Assembly: GCF_001687665.2 (NCBI RefSeq) | Contig: NZ_CP016543.2 | Span: forward strand, 186,001-250,000 | Direction: 5' to 3' | Origin: Planococcus donghaensis | GTDB taxonomy: Bacteria; Bacillota; Bacilli; Bacillales_A; Planococcaceae | DNA length: 64,000 nucleotides | Part shown: positions 25,286-33,742 of the stretch, piece by piece | Numbering within the stretch: position 1 is the stretch's first letter | How the letters are laid out: every line of letters begins with the position of its first letter | Notes under the pieces: model-generated | The model's database searches: none | What the model saw: the letters and a program-made list of their open reading frames with translations, nothing else | What the model was told of the DNA's origin: nothing | Position numbers and translations under genes: made by a program

Positions 25286-26779
25286 ATGCGTATTGGCGGA
25301 TTAGCATCAGGTATGGATACTGAATCAATCGTTAAAGATATGATGACTGTCCAAAAAATGCCATTAGATAAATTGATGCAACAAAAAACATTCACAGAAT
25401 GGCAACAAGAAGCAATGCGTGATCAAAATCTTGCTTTCTCTAATTTGCGTACAAGCGCTAGTAGTATGCGTTTGCAATCGACATTCAATGCATTCAGTGC
25501 TGAGACCACAGGCTCTGGGAGTGCAAAAGTTACAACTACACCACAAGCGATGAATGGAAGTTATCAAGTAAGTGTCAATTCGCTTGCTACTTCAGCAAAA
25601 ATGACATCTGAAGTTGGAATTAAAAATATGGATGGACTTTCTGCAAAATCAACTGATGCAATCGGCATCGCTGGAACAATCACTATACAAGGAACTTCAA
25701 ATGTCGCTGTCGAGATAACTGCAGATATGACATATGCGGATGTTGCAAAAAAAATGCAGGATGCAACTGCAGGAAGCGAACCAGCTTTACGTGTAAATTT
25801 TGATAACACGACTTCCCGCTTTTTTATGGCTTCGAAAGAACTTGGCTCAGAACAAAATTTTACACTCGCTTTTACGGATGACAAAGGAAAGAAAAGCGAT
25901 GACCTAGGTCTGCAAATTACCGGGAAAGCTCAAGATGAATTCACGTCAACAGTAGCTACTAACGGTTCGGTAACAATAGATGGCATTAGAGTTGATGGAC
26001 TTAAAAGCAACCAGACAGTCATTAATGGCTTATCCATTCAACTGCAGTCAGTTGATCCAGCTGGTAGTTCAACGACTGTCCGTGTTCAATCAGATCCCAC
26101 AAAGCCTGTTCAAGTAATAAAAGATTTTGTCGATTCTTATAATAAAGCAATCGATGACTTGCAAAAGAAAATCATTGAAAAGCGCTATCCAGATTTCCAA
26201 CCATTATCTGATGAACAGAAAAAAGAACTAACAGAAACTGAAATTGAGTTATGGGAAGAAAAAGCGCGGAGTGGATTATTACGAAATGACCCAATAATGA
26301 AGTCGGCCTTGCAAGATTTACGAAGAGCCTTTATGGATACCGTAACAGGAGTTGCAGATGGAAATATCAATCATTTATCGCAAATTGGTATCAATACTGG
26401 TTCCTATACAGAAGGCGGTAAGTTATTCATCGATGAGGAAAAATTAAAAGATGCGTTAACGAAAAAACCGGATGAAGTAATGGCACTCTTTACGACAAGA
26501 GACGCAGCAGGCGATGGAGTAGGAGCACGTGTCTACGATACATTGAATGCGGTTATCAAAAATCTGAGTGCTAAAGCGGGAAGCCCTTCAAGTTCAATAG
26601 ATAATAGCACGCTTTCTCAAAAACTGAAACGAATGGATACGGAAATTAGTCGCTGGCAAGACCGACTAGCAAGTATTGAAGATCGCTACTGGAAGCAATT
26701 TACCGCGATGGAAAAAGCATTGAGCAAGATGAACTCACAAAGCACATGGATGCAACAAAGCTTATTCGGTGGTTCGTGA
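25286..26779 (+). CDS. fliD: Flagellar filament cap protein FliD
   Basis: This 497-residue cap protein folds flagellin at the filament tip. The N-terminal MRIGGLASGMDTESIVKDMM is diagnostic. FliD_N (about 1-100) and FliD_C (about 215-480) are recognisable, and the C-terminus is helical, as needed for FliT or FliS binding and export. CGGAGTG precedes the ATG. Its stop overlaps the next start (TGATG). Confidence 0.95.
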   Translation: MRIGGLASGMDTESIVKDMMTVQKMPLDKLMQQKTFTEWQQEAMRDQNLAFSNLRTSASSMRLQSTFNAFSAETTGSGSAKVTTTPQAMNGSYQVSVNSLATSAKMTSEVGIKNMDGLSAKSTDAIGIAGTITIQGTSNVAVEITADMTYADVAKKMQDATAGSEPALRVNFDNTTSRFFMASKELGSEQNFTLAFTDDKGKKSDDLGLQITGKAQDEFTSTVATNGSVTIDGIRVDGLKSNQTVINGLSIQLQSVDPAGSSTTVRVQSDPTKPVQVIKDFVDSYNKAIDDLQKKIIEKRYPDFQPLSDEQKKELTETEIELWEEKARSGLLRNDPIMKSALQDLRRAFMDTVTGVADGNINHLSQIGINTGSYTEGGKLFIDEEKLKDALTKKPDEVMALFTTRDAAGDGVGARVYDTLNAVIKNLSAKAGSPSSSIDNSTLSQKLKRMDTEISRWQDRLASIEDRYWKQFTAMEKALSKMNSQSTWMQQSLFGGS

Positions 26780-27168
26780 TGAGTGATTCAAAGCCAATCA
26801 TGTATGCTTTTCTCAAACAGGCTCGTGAGATTTATGAAAAAGCGCAACAGGTCAATTCCCGAATGGAAGACAACGAAGAAGGAATCGTCGAATCGCTTGA
26901 AAGCTTGTTTACCCAACGCGAAAATACCATTCGACAATTGGAAACTTTCATGAAACAACGAAATTTCCGTTGGTCAGAAGAAGAACATTCGATTATTGAA
27001 CAACTAAAAGAAGTTGACCAAAAGCTTCAACCGTTGATCAACGGGTTGCATCAATCCTTTTTTACGCAAATTACACGTATTACTCAAACAAAAGAAATCT
27101 CCAAAAAATACGGCGGGGCCTATCAAACCGTAGCAACAGCAGGTTCATTTATCGACAAGCGCAATTAA
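26779..27168 (+). CDS. fliT: FliT-like flagellar chaperone
   Basis: This 129-residue all-helical protein is coupled by TGATG to fliD. Size, helical content and position suggest a FliT-type FliD chaperone, though sequence identity to known FliT proteins is not obvious by eye. The order here is fliD-fliT-fliS, whereas B. subtilis has fliD-fliS-fliT. ATG 26779 is preferred to the frame opening at 26746 inside fliD. Confidence 0.65.
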   Translation: MSDSKPIMYAFLKQAREIYEKAQQVNSRMEDNEEGIVESLESLFTQRENTIRQLETFMKQRNFRWSEEEHSIIEQLKEVDQKLQPLINGLHQSFFTQITRITQTKEISKKYGGAYQTVATAGSFIDKRN

Positions 27169-27186
27169 TATCAAGGGGGAAAAAGA

Positions 27187-27561
27187 ATGGTCACCATCAA
27201 TCCGTACCAGACTTACCAGCAAAACTCAGTCATGACAGCATCACCTCAAGAACTAACATTAATGCTTTATAACGGCTGTCTAAAATTCATGAAACTAGCA
27301 AAACGTGCTATGGCTGATAAAAAAATCGAAGAAAAAAATACCAATATCATTAAAGCTCAAAACATTATTCAAGAACTGCGCAGCACATTAAAAGCAGACA
27401 TCGAAATGTCAGCTGGCCTTGAGCAAATGTACGAATACATGTATAGCCGCCTAGTAGAAGCCAACATGAAGAATGACGTAACAGCACTAGAAGAAGTAGA
27501 AGAGCTGATGACAGATATTCGTAATACATGGAAACAAGCTATGGCTTTGATGAAGAAATAA
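27187..27561 (+). CDS. fliS: Flagellin export chaperone FliS
   Basis: This 124-residue chaperone binds the C-terminus of flagellin before export. The family N-terminus NPYQTYQQNSVMTASPQELTLMLYNGCLKFM and the four-helix body are clear. FliS recognises the flagellin tail, the same segment that exists in two versions at hag. AAGGGGGAAAAAG precedes the ATG. It ends the flaG operon; no strong terminator is seen before the repeat that follows. Confidence 0.95.
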   Translation: MVTINPYQTYQQNSVMTASPQELTLMLYNGCLKFMKLAKRAMADKKIEEKNTNIIKAQNIIQELRSTLKADIEMSAGLEQMYEYMYSRLVEANMKNDVTALEEVEELMTDIRNTWKQAMALMKK

Positions 27562-27597
27562 ATAAAAAATATTATTTGAATATACCTTCACTATTTA

Positions 27598-27722
27598 GAA
27601 GAAAGAGCGTAAGGCGGCGACTCCTGGGGGAATAGTACGAGCTGAAGACCCTGGACTGAGCATAGCGAGGGAAGCGGCTGAAGCCGTACCCCCGGAAAGC
27701 GTCCGCCTGAAGCGAATTCTTC
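27598..27722. repeat. Palindromic intergenic repeat, family 2, copy D
   Basis: Outer arms GAAGAA (27598-27603) and TTCTTC (27717-27722), inner arms AGGCGG and CCGCCT, and the core CGACTCCTGGGGG ... CCCCCGGAAAGCGTCCGCC are shared with copy E at 33562-33686. It contains AGCGGCTGAAGCCGT as a small hairpin and encodes nothing. Confidence 0.85.
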
Positions 27723-27772
27723 AAGAACCTCTAAACTTAAGTAAAAGAATGAGGTTGCTATTTTGAAAATTA

Positions 27773-27831
27773 GATATTTCGTAAAACAACGGAGACTCTC
27801 GCAGGAAAGTGGAGTTGTTTTACGGAATATC
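27773..27831. repeat. Internally deleted family-1 repeat (short hairpin)
   Basis: Arms GATAT-ttc-GTAAAACAAC and GTTGTTTTAC-gga-ATATC enclose only GGAGACTC and GCAGGAAAGTGGA. Those two blocks are the ends of a full family-1 element in reverse orientation; the central part with the CTCGGGC hairpin is missing. Confidence 0.7.
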
Positions 27832-27878
27832 ATGCATACAATAATGAAACTACACAAGTAATGAAATGAGGTATAAAC

Positions 27879-28679
27879 GTGGACAAGACATCTTGGATAG
27901 GAGTCATCATGGGATTTGTCGTGTTGATCGGCGGGATGATCCTAAAAGGATCAAATCCGATTGCACTTTACAATCCAGCGGCGCTAGTCATTATCTTTGC
28001 GGGTACCATCGCCTGTCTTCTTGTTGCCTTTCCTATGGATGAAATTAAAAAAATCCCGAGCTTGTTCAAAGTGATTTTCAGCGAACAGAAGAAAATTCCC
28101 GTTAAGGAAATGATTCCGATGTTCACGGGATGGGCAATGCTGGCACGAAAAGAAGGCTTATTGGCATTAGAAGAAAAATCAGAAGAAGTAGAAGATCCGT
28201 TTTTGCAACGCGGCTTGAAAATGGTGGTAGATGGTCAGTCACAAGAACATATTCGTGATTTGATGGAAGAAGAAATCGCCGCTATGGAAGAACGTCATGA
28301 ACTGGGAGCGAAGATTTTTGCACAAGCCGGTACATACGCTCCGACACTAGGTGTACTGGGTGCCGTTATCGGACTCGTTGCGGCACTTGGTCACTTAGAC
28401 GATGTAGCACTTCTTGGTAAATCCATCTCCGCTGCTTTTATCGCAACACTATTCGGGATTTTCTCAGGTTATGTATTATGGCATCCATTTGCCAATAAAC
28501 TAAAACGGAAATCAGAAGCCGAAGTAAAAACGAAAATGATTATGCTAGAAGGCTTGCTTGCCGTTCAAGAAGGCTTGCCAGTTCGAACCGTAGAAGAAAA
28601 ACTATTAACGTACTTACCAGCGAAAGACCGTAACCTTGAATCTGACGAAGAAGAGAGCGGTGTTCAAGTTGAAGCGTAA
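27879..28679 (+). CDS. motA: Flagellar motor stator MotA
   Basis: MotA is the 266-residue stator subunit with four membrane helices that forms the ion channel with MotB and drives the rotor via FliG. The N-terminus MDKTSWIGVIMGFVVLIGGM and the loop motifs FTQAGTYAPTLGVLGAVIGL-like (here FAQAGTYAPTLGVLG) and GYVLWHPFANKLKRKS are close to B. subtilis MotA rather than MotP. The start is GTG 27879 behind ATGAGG. It overlaps motB, and fliL follows. Confidence 0.93.
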   Translation: MDKTSWIGVIMGFVVLIGGMILKGSNPIALYNPAALVIIFAGTIACLLVAFPMDEIKKIPSLFKVIFSEQKKIPVKEMIPMFTGWAMLARKEGLLALEEKSEEVEDPFLQRGLKMVVDGQSQEHIRDLMEEEIAAMEERHELGAKIFAQAGTYAPTLGVLGAVIGLVAALGHLDDVALLGKSISAAFIATLFGIFSGYVLWHPFANKLKRKSEAEVKTKMIMLEGLLAVQEGLPVRTVEEKLLTYLPAKDRNLESDEEESGVQVEA

Positions 28680-29433
28680 AAAAAAGCATGAAGAACATGT
28701 AGATGAAGCATGGCTATTGCCTTATGCAGACGTGCTAACCTTGTTGCTTGCATTGTTTATCGTTTTGTTTGCCTCGAGCCAAGTAGATGCTCAAAAATTT
28801 AATGCGATCGCGGAATCATTTAATAGCGAGTTGCAAGGCGGATCTGGCGTATTAGATGAACAAGCACCCGTTGAAAGTTTTGAGACATCGCCAACTGCAG
28901 AGTTGAGTGAAGATCCGGTTACTGGCGAAAGTCCAGAAGAAGTATTTGAAGCAAAAGATCAGCAAGAATTGCTGGATTTTCAAACAAAAATTGATGCGTA
29001 TATTGACGACAAAGGGTTAGCCCCTCGCTTGCAAACCGATATGACGCGAAAAGGCTTGAAAATTATTATTAAAGAAGGGGTGCTGTTCGAATCGGGAAGC
29101 GCCACTATTCTAAAGGGATCTGAGAAAATTACAGACGAGATATCGAATTTATTGATCACGGATCCTCCGCGAATGATTTTTATCGAAGGCCATACGGACA
29201 ATGTCCCAGCTGGCACAGCGGAATATCCAACCAACTGGGAGTTGAGTTCAGCGCGTGCGATTAACTTTATGAGAAACCTTCTTGAAAACGATAAACTGAG
29301 TCCGCAGAAGTTCAGTGCGACGGGCTATAGTCAATATCAGCCAATCGCGTCAAATGATACTCCTGAAGGACGTGCGGAAAATCGCCGCGTCGAAGTATTG
29401 ATCTCACCTTTTGAAATAGAAACCGAAGAATAA
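28669..29433 (+). CDS. motB: Flagellar motor stator MotB
   Basis: This 254-residue stator has one membrane helix (about 19-37) in which Asp of PYADVLTLLLALFIVLFASS is the ion-binding residue, a plug region, and a C-terminal OmpA-like peptidoglycan-binding domain (IEGHTDNVPAG, NWELSSARA, NRRVEVLI). The start is ambiguous: TTG 28669 gives MKRKKKHEEHVDEAW as in B. subtilis, while GTG 28660 is an alternative. Either way it overlaps the motA end and is coupled. Confidence 0.92.
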   Translation: MKRKKKHEEHVDEAWLLPYADVLTLLLALFIVLFASSQVDAQKFNAIAESFNSELQGGSGVLDEQAPVESFETSPTAELSEDPVTGESPEEVFEAKDQQELLDFQTKIDAYIDDKGLAPRLQTDMTRKGLKIIIKEGVLFESGSATILKGSEKITDEISNLLITDPPRMIFIEGHTDNVPAGTAEYPTNWELSSARAINFMRNLLENDKLSPQKFSATGYSQYQPIASNDTPEGRAENRRVEVLISPFEIETEE

Positions 29434-29443
29434 GAGGTGCATT

Positions 29444-29869
29444 ATGGGGAAAATAATAAAAATAATTGTCGCTTTTGTCGTGGTGGCAGCGATTGGTGCA
29501 GGTGCTTATTTGTACTTTATGCCTAAAGAGGAAAAAGCTGAAGAGCATAAATCGTTAAGTGCTGAAGAAATAGCAGAAATGAGCATCGACACGGATATTA
29601 TCACCACCAACTTGGCATCAGCTGGGAATTTCGGGGTTGTGCAGTTTAATATTTTGTTGAGTGACAAAGATACAAAAGAAGAAGCTGAAAAGCGTACTGC
29701 TGAAGTTCGTGCCGCTGTGATTTCGACAGTTGCAAGTTTTACAAAGGAAGAATTGATTGGAGAAAGTGGCATTTCTATGATTGAGGAAGAACTCGTAACG
29801 CGATTAGCCGAAGTGTTTGAAAAAGGCACGGTTGAACGCGTACTCGTAACGGAATTTAAATTGCAATAA
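29444..29869 (+). CDS. fliL: Flagellar basal body-associated protein FliL
   Basis: This 141-residue protein has an N-terminal membrane helix (about 4-24) and a periplasm-side FliL domain (SAGNFGVVQFNILLSD, RAAVISTVASFTKEEL, VTRLAEVFEKGTVERVLVTEFKLQ). FliL associates with stators. Here it follows motB by 11 nt, whereas in B. subtilis it sits between swrD and fliM; that site in this window lacks it. AAGAGGTG precedes the ATG. Confidence 0.9.
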   Translation: MGKIIKIIVAFVVVAAIGAGAYLYFMPKEEKAEEHKSLSAEEIAEMSIDTDIITTNLASAGNFGVVQFNILLSDKDTKEEAEKRTAEVRAAVISTVASFTKEELIGESGISMIEEELVTRLAEVFEKGTVERVLVTEFKLQ

Positions 29870-29882
29870 TATTAAATTTCGC

Positions 29883-29909
29883 TAAACATTTTGGCAAAGT
29901 TGCCGATAT
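29883..29909 (+). promoter_or_regulatory. SigD promoter of the yvyF-flgM-flgN-flgK-flgL operon
   Basis: TAAA (29883-29886), a 15-nt spacer and GCCGATAT (29902-29909) match the SigD consensus exactly. Confidence 0.93.
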
Positions 29910-29939
29910 AAATAGATAGAGAAGGTCAGGTGAGTACAT

Positions 29940-30356
29940 GTGGGAGCAAATCAGCTGGATAATTGCCGATTTTGCGGTATATTATTCCTAAAGGACTACA
30001 CTGACTATTGCATAGACTGTTTTAAAGAAATTGAAAATAATTTTAATGCAATAAATGATTTTCTAAAAGATAGCAGCAATCACGACAAAGATATTTACGA
30101 AATTAGTCAGGCTACAAACATATCGGTACGACAAATTACGGATTTTATCCGCAATGGCCGGATTTACGCAGAGGATTTTCCCAATCTAGGGTATCCTTGC
30201 CAACATTGTGGTGAGCTCATAAAAAGACAGATGCTTTGCCATAATTGCTTTGATTCGTTTTCAACAGAAATCGAACGAACATTAAAGTTTGAGGGCTCGC
30301 CAGAAATGTCCGGGGAGCCACAACTATGGAAAATGCGACAAGGCACCAAAAAATAA
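29940..30356 (+). CDS. yvyF: YvyF-like flagellar operon protein
   Basis: This 138-residue protein with paired cysteines (CRFCG, YCIDCF, CQHCGE, CHNCF), probably zinc-binding, and a helix-turn-helix-like middle (YEISQATNISVRQITDFIRNGRI) matches the flagellar operon protein YvyF. Its role is poorly known. The start is GTG 29940 because AGGTGA lies 6 nt before it; the ATG two bases earlier is out of frame. It is the first gene after the SigD promoter. Confidence 0.85.
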   Translation: MGANQLDNCRFCGILFLKDYTDYCIDCFKEIENNFNAINDFLKDSSNHDKDIYEISQATNISVRQITDFIRNGRIYAEDFPNLGYPCQHCGELIKRQMLCHNCFDSFSTEIERTLKFEGSPEMSGEPQLWKMRQGTKK

Positions 30357-30375
30357 AAGACAGGGTGGTGAAGGA

Positions 30376-30645
30376 ATGAATATCGATAAAACAAATAGTT
30401 CTTCCTTTATTCAATCTTATCAAAAAATGCAAGTAACTCCGGCAGCTAAGACCAAGCCGTTACAAAAAGAAGACGAGCTGCAGATTTCAAATGAGGCGAA
30501 AGCGATGTTCGAGAAAAATGCCAGTGTAGACGTTGAAAGACAAGAAAAAATTGAGTTTTTAAAAGCACAAGTAGCATCAGGTGAATACAAAGTAGATGCG
30601 GGGAAAGTCGCAGATAAAGTGCATCAATTTTGGTTTGATAAATAA
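30376..30645 (+). CDS. flgM: Anti-sigma-D factor FlgM
   Basis: This 89-residue FlgM binds and inhibits SigD until the hook is finished and FlgM is removed. The C-terminal SigD-binding part (EKIEFLKAQVASGEYKVDAGKVADKVHQFW) is clear. ATG 30376 has AAGGA at close spacing; an ORF extending upstream to 30289 is an artefact. SigD is encoded at 54856 in the same cluster and drives this operon, so the feedback loop is contained in the window. Confidence 0.93.
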   Translation: MNIDKTNSSSFIQSYQKMQVTPAAKTKPLQKEDELQISNEAKAMFEKNASVDVERQEKIEFLKAQVASGEYKVDAGKVADKVHQFWFDK

Positions 30646-30675
30646 GTTAGCGCATGCAAAAGAGGAGGGTATCGG

Positions 30676-31161
30676 ATGCTGAACTTAGTAGTAAACACGC
30701 TGGACGAATTGATCAGCATACAAAAACAGCTTATCCGTTATGCCGAGCGCAAACAGACGGTGTTGATCGAACGAAAAGTCGATGAACTGACAGAGCTTGT
30801 AAAAGAAGAAGCAAAACTGGTCAAACAACTTGGCCAACTAGAAGATGAGCGGCAGCAACTTGTAGCCGACGTATTGGAAGAGCATCCAGGGTTAACTTTT
30901 AGCCAGTTTGCCGAACAAATTCCAGATGAAGCTGTAAAACAAGATCTTCACTTACAATTGAAAACCTTACAAACGCTTTTGACTGAACTTCAAGCAAAAA
31001 ACAAAACCAACGAAAAACTGCTTGAAGATTCGATGAGCTTTGTTCAACATATGATTACGGAAGTCACAAAAACAAAACAACAACATTTTAACTACCAATC
31101 ACCAGCAGGGCAACAAAAACCACAATCAAACAATCAAGGCTTTTTCGATACAAGAGCTTAG
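30676..31161 (+). CDS. flgN: FlgN flagellar chaperone
   Basis: This 161-residue helical FlgN-family protein (NLVVNTLDELISIQKQLIRYAERKQ) is the export chaperone for the hook-filament junction proteins FlgK and FlgL, whose genes follow. AGAGGAGGG precedes the ATG. The tail after about residue 135 is Gln-rich and likely disordered. Confidence 0.9.
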   Translation: MLNLVVNTLDELISIQKQLIRYAERKQTVLIERKVDELTELVKEEAKLVKQLGQLEDERQQLVADVLEEHPGLTFSQFAEQIPDEAVKQDLHLQLKTLQTLLTELQAKNKTNEKLLEDSMSFVQHMITEVTKTKQQHFNYQSPAGQQKPQSNNQGFFDTRA

Positions 31162-31184
31162 AAATTGTTGGGAGGCAAAGAATC

Positions 31185-32453
31185 ATGGTTTCAACATTTC
31201 ATGGATTAGAATTAGGAAAACGCGGCTTATCCGTTGGTCAGGCGAGCCTTTCAACGACTGGACAGAACATTGCCAACGTAAACACGAAAGGCTATTCACG
31301 TCAGCAAGTAAATTCAAGCGCATCTCCTTCTTTAAGCGTTTGGACAGCCCAAGGCGCGAACACAGGCCAGCTTGGAACCGGCGTTACGATCGATTCGATT
31401 ACCCGTGTGAGAGACCGCTTTCTCGACCAGCAATTTCGTGACCATTCCGAAACACTCGGACAATGGCAAGCAAAACAAACAACGCTCGATCGTTTGGAAA
31501 CCATCGTCAACGAACCGAGTGATAGTGGGTTAAACAGTGCAATGAATAGCTTAAATAGCGCTTGGCAAGACTTGGCGAATGAGCCGGATAGTTTATCTGC
31601 ACAAGCAATTGTGAAAGAACGTGCTCAAGGGTTCGTAGAAGTAGCTCAGTCGATGAACAAATCGATGACGAATTTAAAAAGTGAACTTACTCAGCAAACA
31701 CAAGAAGCAGTAGCTGAAGCTAATGATTATTTAAAGCAAATCACAGAACTCAATAAAAGCATCGTCCGCAACGGCAATCAGTCAAATGACTTGAAAGATA
31801 AGCGGGACGCTCTAGTAGAAGATCTGTCGAAATTGATGGCTGTCAAAGTGGATGAAAAATCAGATGGCAGTTATTCAATTAGCCTTTCTTCAAACAAACA
31901 AGCATTGGTTGCAGGTGAAAAAGTTTCTGAAATCGATGTGGACAGTGTTACCACTAATCCGAAAAGTTACGGTGGTAAATTGGCTGGATTAGGCGCGTCA
32001 ATGGACAGCGCAATCCATTATCAAGACAAATTGATAAGTGTAGTTAAAAACTTTACGCAAGCAAACACGATGACAAAAACAGGTGGCGCAGATCAAGCTT
32101 TGTTTATCGGGGATGCTGACAACTTCAACCTATCAGAGCTAAAAGTAAATTACGCAGCAAAGCCGTTAAAACAACCGGCGGCAACGGATAAACCATCAGA
32201 AGACGCACAAAGTTACTTTAGAGAACTGGTAAGTGAACTGGGTGCAGAAAGTCAGGCAGCAATTAGCTCGGTTACCAATCACGAAGCAACTCTTCAAGCC
32301 ACAGAAAACCGGAGACAATCGGTAACGGGTGTTTCGCTCGATGAAGAAATGGCCAACTTAGTAAAATACCAACATTCCTATAATGCCGCAGCACGGTTAG
32401 TATCAATGACGGATCAAATGCTGGATACCATTATTAACCGAATGGCGAACTGA
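31185..32453 (+). CDS. flgK: Hook-filament junction protein FlgK
   Basis: FlgK (HAP1) has the rod/hook-type N-terminus FHGLELGKRGLSVGQASL followed by TTGQNIANVNTKGYSRQ and the matching C-terminus GVSLDEEMANLVKYQHSYNAAARLVSMTDQMLDTIINRM. At 422 residues it is shorter than B. subtilis FlgK (about 507), the difference lying in the central surface domain. GGGAGGC precedes the ATG. Confidence 0.95.
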   Translation: MVSTFHGLELGKRGLSVGQASLSTTGQNIANVNTKGYSRQQVNSSASPSLSVWTAQGANTGQLGTGVTIDSITRVRDRFLDQQFRDHSETLGQWQAKQTTLDRLETIVNEPSDSGLNSAMNSLNSAWQDLANEPDSLSAQAIVKERAQGFVEVAQSMNKSMTNLKSELTQQTQEAVAEANDYLKQITELNKSIVRNGNQSNDLKDKRDALVEDLSKLMAVKVDEKSDGSYSISLSSNKQALVAGEKVSEIDVDSVTTNPKSYGGKLAGLGASMDSAIHYQDKLISVVKNFTQANTMTKTGGADQALFIGDADNFNLSELKVNYAAKPLKQPAATDKPSEDAQSYFRELVSELGAESQAAISSVTNHEATLQATENRRQSVTGVSLDEEMANLVKYQHSYNAAARLVSMTDQMLDTIINRMAN

Positions 32454-32480
32454 TAGCAGAAGGAACGTGGAGGGAAAAAC

Positions 32481-33362
32481 ATGAGAGTCACGCAACAGAT
32501 GCTGAACCAGAATTCCATACGCAATATGAGCCAAAACTTGAGCCGCTTTGAAAAAACCAACAGTCAAGTATCGAGTGGCAAATTACTTCACCGACCGTCA
32601 GATGACCCAAACGGTGTCAGTAAAGCGATGAACTTGAAAAGCACGCTGGCAGCGAATGTTCAGTTTGAACGCAATACTAGCGAATCAAAGTTATGGATGG
32701 ACGAAACCGGTCAAAACGTTGATTCAATGGTGAGTGCCATGCAACGTGTACGCGAATTTGTTGTTCAAGGCAATAACGGTACGTATTCTGAACTTGATCG
32801 TCAGGCAATTGATGCTGAAATTGGAGAACTAACTGAGCAAATGCGAGGATTAGCCAATGCAAAAGTTAATGGCCGTTCATTATTCAATGGTCAAAAAACA
32901 GGTGAATCACCGTTTCCTGTAAAAGGAAATTTTGATTTTGACAGTACAGGCTTAGAAGCTCGCAAGTTTACTATCGGAGAAGGCATCAACATTAAATCGA
33001 GTGTCTTACCAGATGAACTATTCGGAGCTTCGGATGAAGAAACAAACCTTTTCAAAACATTGGAAAGCATTTCTGCTAACTTAAAAGCTGGAAATGCCAG
33101 TGACGTATCCAAAGTTGATGCAGCAATTGACCGGTTATTATCAGTAGGCGCAGAAAACGGTGCACGTCAAAATCGTGTAGAAGCCGTTGAAAATCGCTTG
33201 CTTGATAGTAACTTGGACCTTCAATCGATGTTATCAAGAGTTGAAGATGTCGATTACGCAGAAGCGGTTATCAGATTAAAGAGTGAGGAAAGTGTTTACC
33301 AAGCAAGCCTCGCAGCAACATCAAAAATCATTCAACCAAGTTTAATGGACTTTTTGAGATAA
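32481..33362 (+). CDS. flgL: Hook-filament junction protein FlgL
   Basis: This 293-residue flagellin-like HAP3 has the N-terminal MRVTQQMLNQNSIRNMSQNL, then SSGKLLHRPSDDPNGVSKAM, and the C-terminal flagellin-type helix YAEAVIRLKSEESVYQASLAATSKIIQPSLMDFLR. It ends the yvyF operon; two palindromic repeats and a terminator follow. The fliW-csrA pair that follows flgL in B. subtilis is located upstream of hag here. Confidence 0.95.
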   Translation: MRVTQQMLNQNSIRNMSQNLSRFEKTNSQVSSGKLLHRPSDDPNGVSKAMNLKSTLAANVQFERNTSESKLWMDETGQNVDSMVSAMQRVREFVVQGNNGTYSELDRQAIDAEIGELTEQMRGLANAKVNGRSLFNGQKTGESPFPVKGNFDFDSTGLEARKFTIGEGINIKSSVLPDELFGASDEETNLFKTLESISANLKAGNASDVSKVDAAIDRLLSVGAENGARQNRVEAVENRLLDSNLDLQSMLSRVEDVDYAEAVIRLKSEESVYQASLAATSKIIQPSLMDFLR

Positions 33363-33395
33363 TGAGTGAGTAGTTTAATAAGTAGTAGTTGACTT

Positions 33396-33519
33396 GGATA
33401 TTCCGCAAACCAACTACGCTTTCCTGCGGGCTTGCGCCGAACTAACTCGGGCTCGATGCCCGAGTGGATTTCGGCACTTCGCTATCCCGCGGGAGTCTCC
33501 GTTGTTTTGCTCCATATCC
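33396..33519. repeat. Palindromic intergenic repeat, family 1, copy B
   Basis: GGATAT-tcc-GCAAACCAAC and GTTGTTTTGC-tcc-ATATCC form the outer stem (one mismatch). The inner hairpin is CTCGGGC-tcgat-GCCCGAG. The conserved core is as in copies A and C. Confidence 0.88.
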
Positions 33520-33561
33520 TACTAGTTCGAAGTTGAACCTTTTATTATTTTGTTACTCTTA

Positions 33562-33686
33562 GAAGAAAGAGTGGAAGGCGGCGACTCCTGGGGGACAGCG
33601 CGAGCTGAAGACCCTGGACTGAGCGCAGCGAGGGAAGCGGCTGAAGCCGTGCCCCCCGGAAAGCGTCCGCCTGGAGCGATTTCTTT
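33562..33686. repeat. Palindromic intergenic repeat, family 2, copy E
   Basis: It is nearly the same as copy D (27598-27722), with CGACTCCTGGGGG and CCCCCCGGAAAGCGTCCGCC ends and the same GAAGACCCTGGACTGAGC centre. It is placed 42 nt after family-1 copy B between flgL and flhP. Confidence 0.85.
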
Positions 33687-33703
33687 AATTATGAAATTAA
33701 ATC

Positions 33704-33740
33704 AAAAAAAGCATGCACCCCGCGGGGTGCATGCTTTTTT
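33704..33740. terminator. Bidirectional terminator between flgL and flhP
   Basis: GCATGCACCCC (33711-33721) pairs perfectly with GGGGTGCATGC (33724-33734), flanked by an A-run and a T-run. Confidence 0.93.
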
Positions 33741-33742
33741 AT

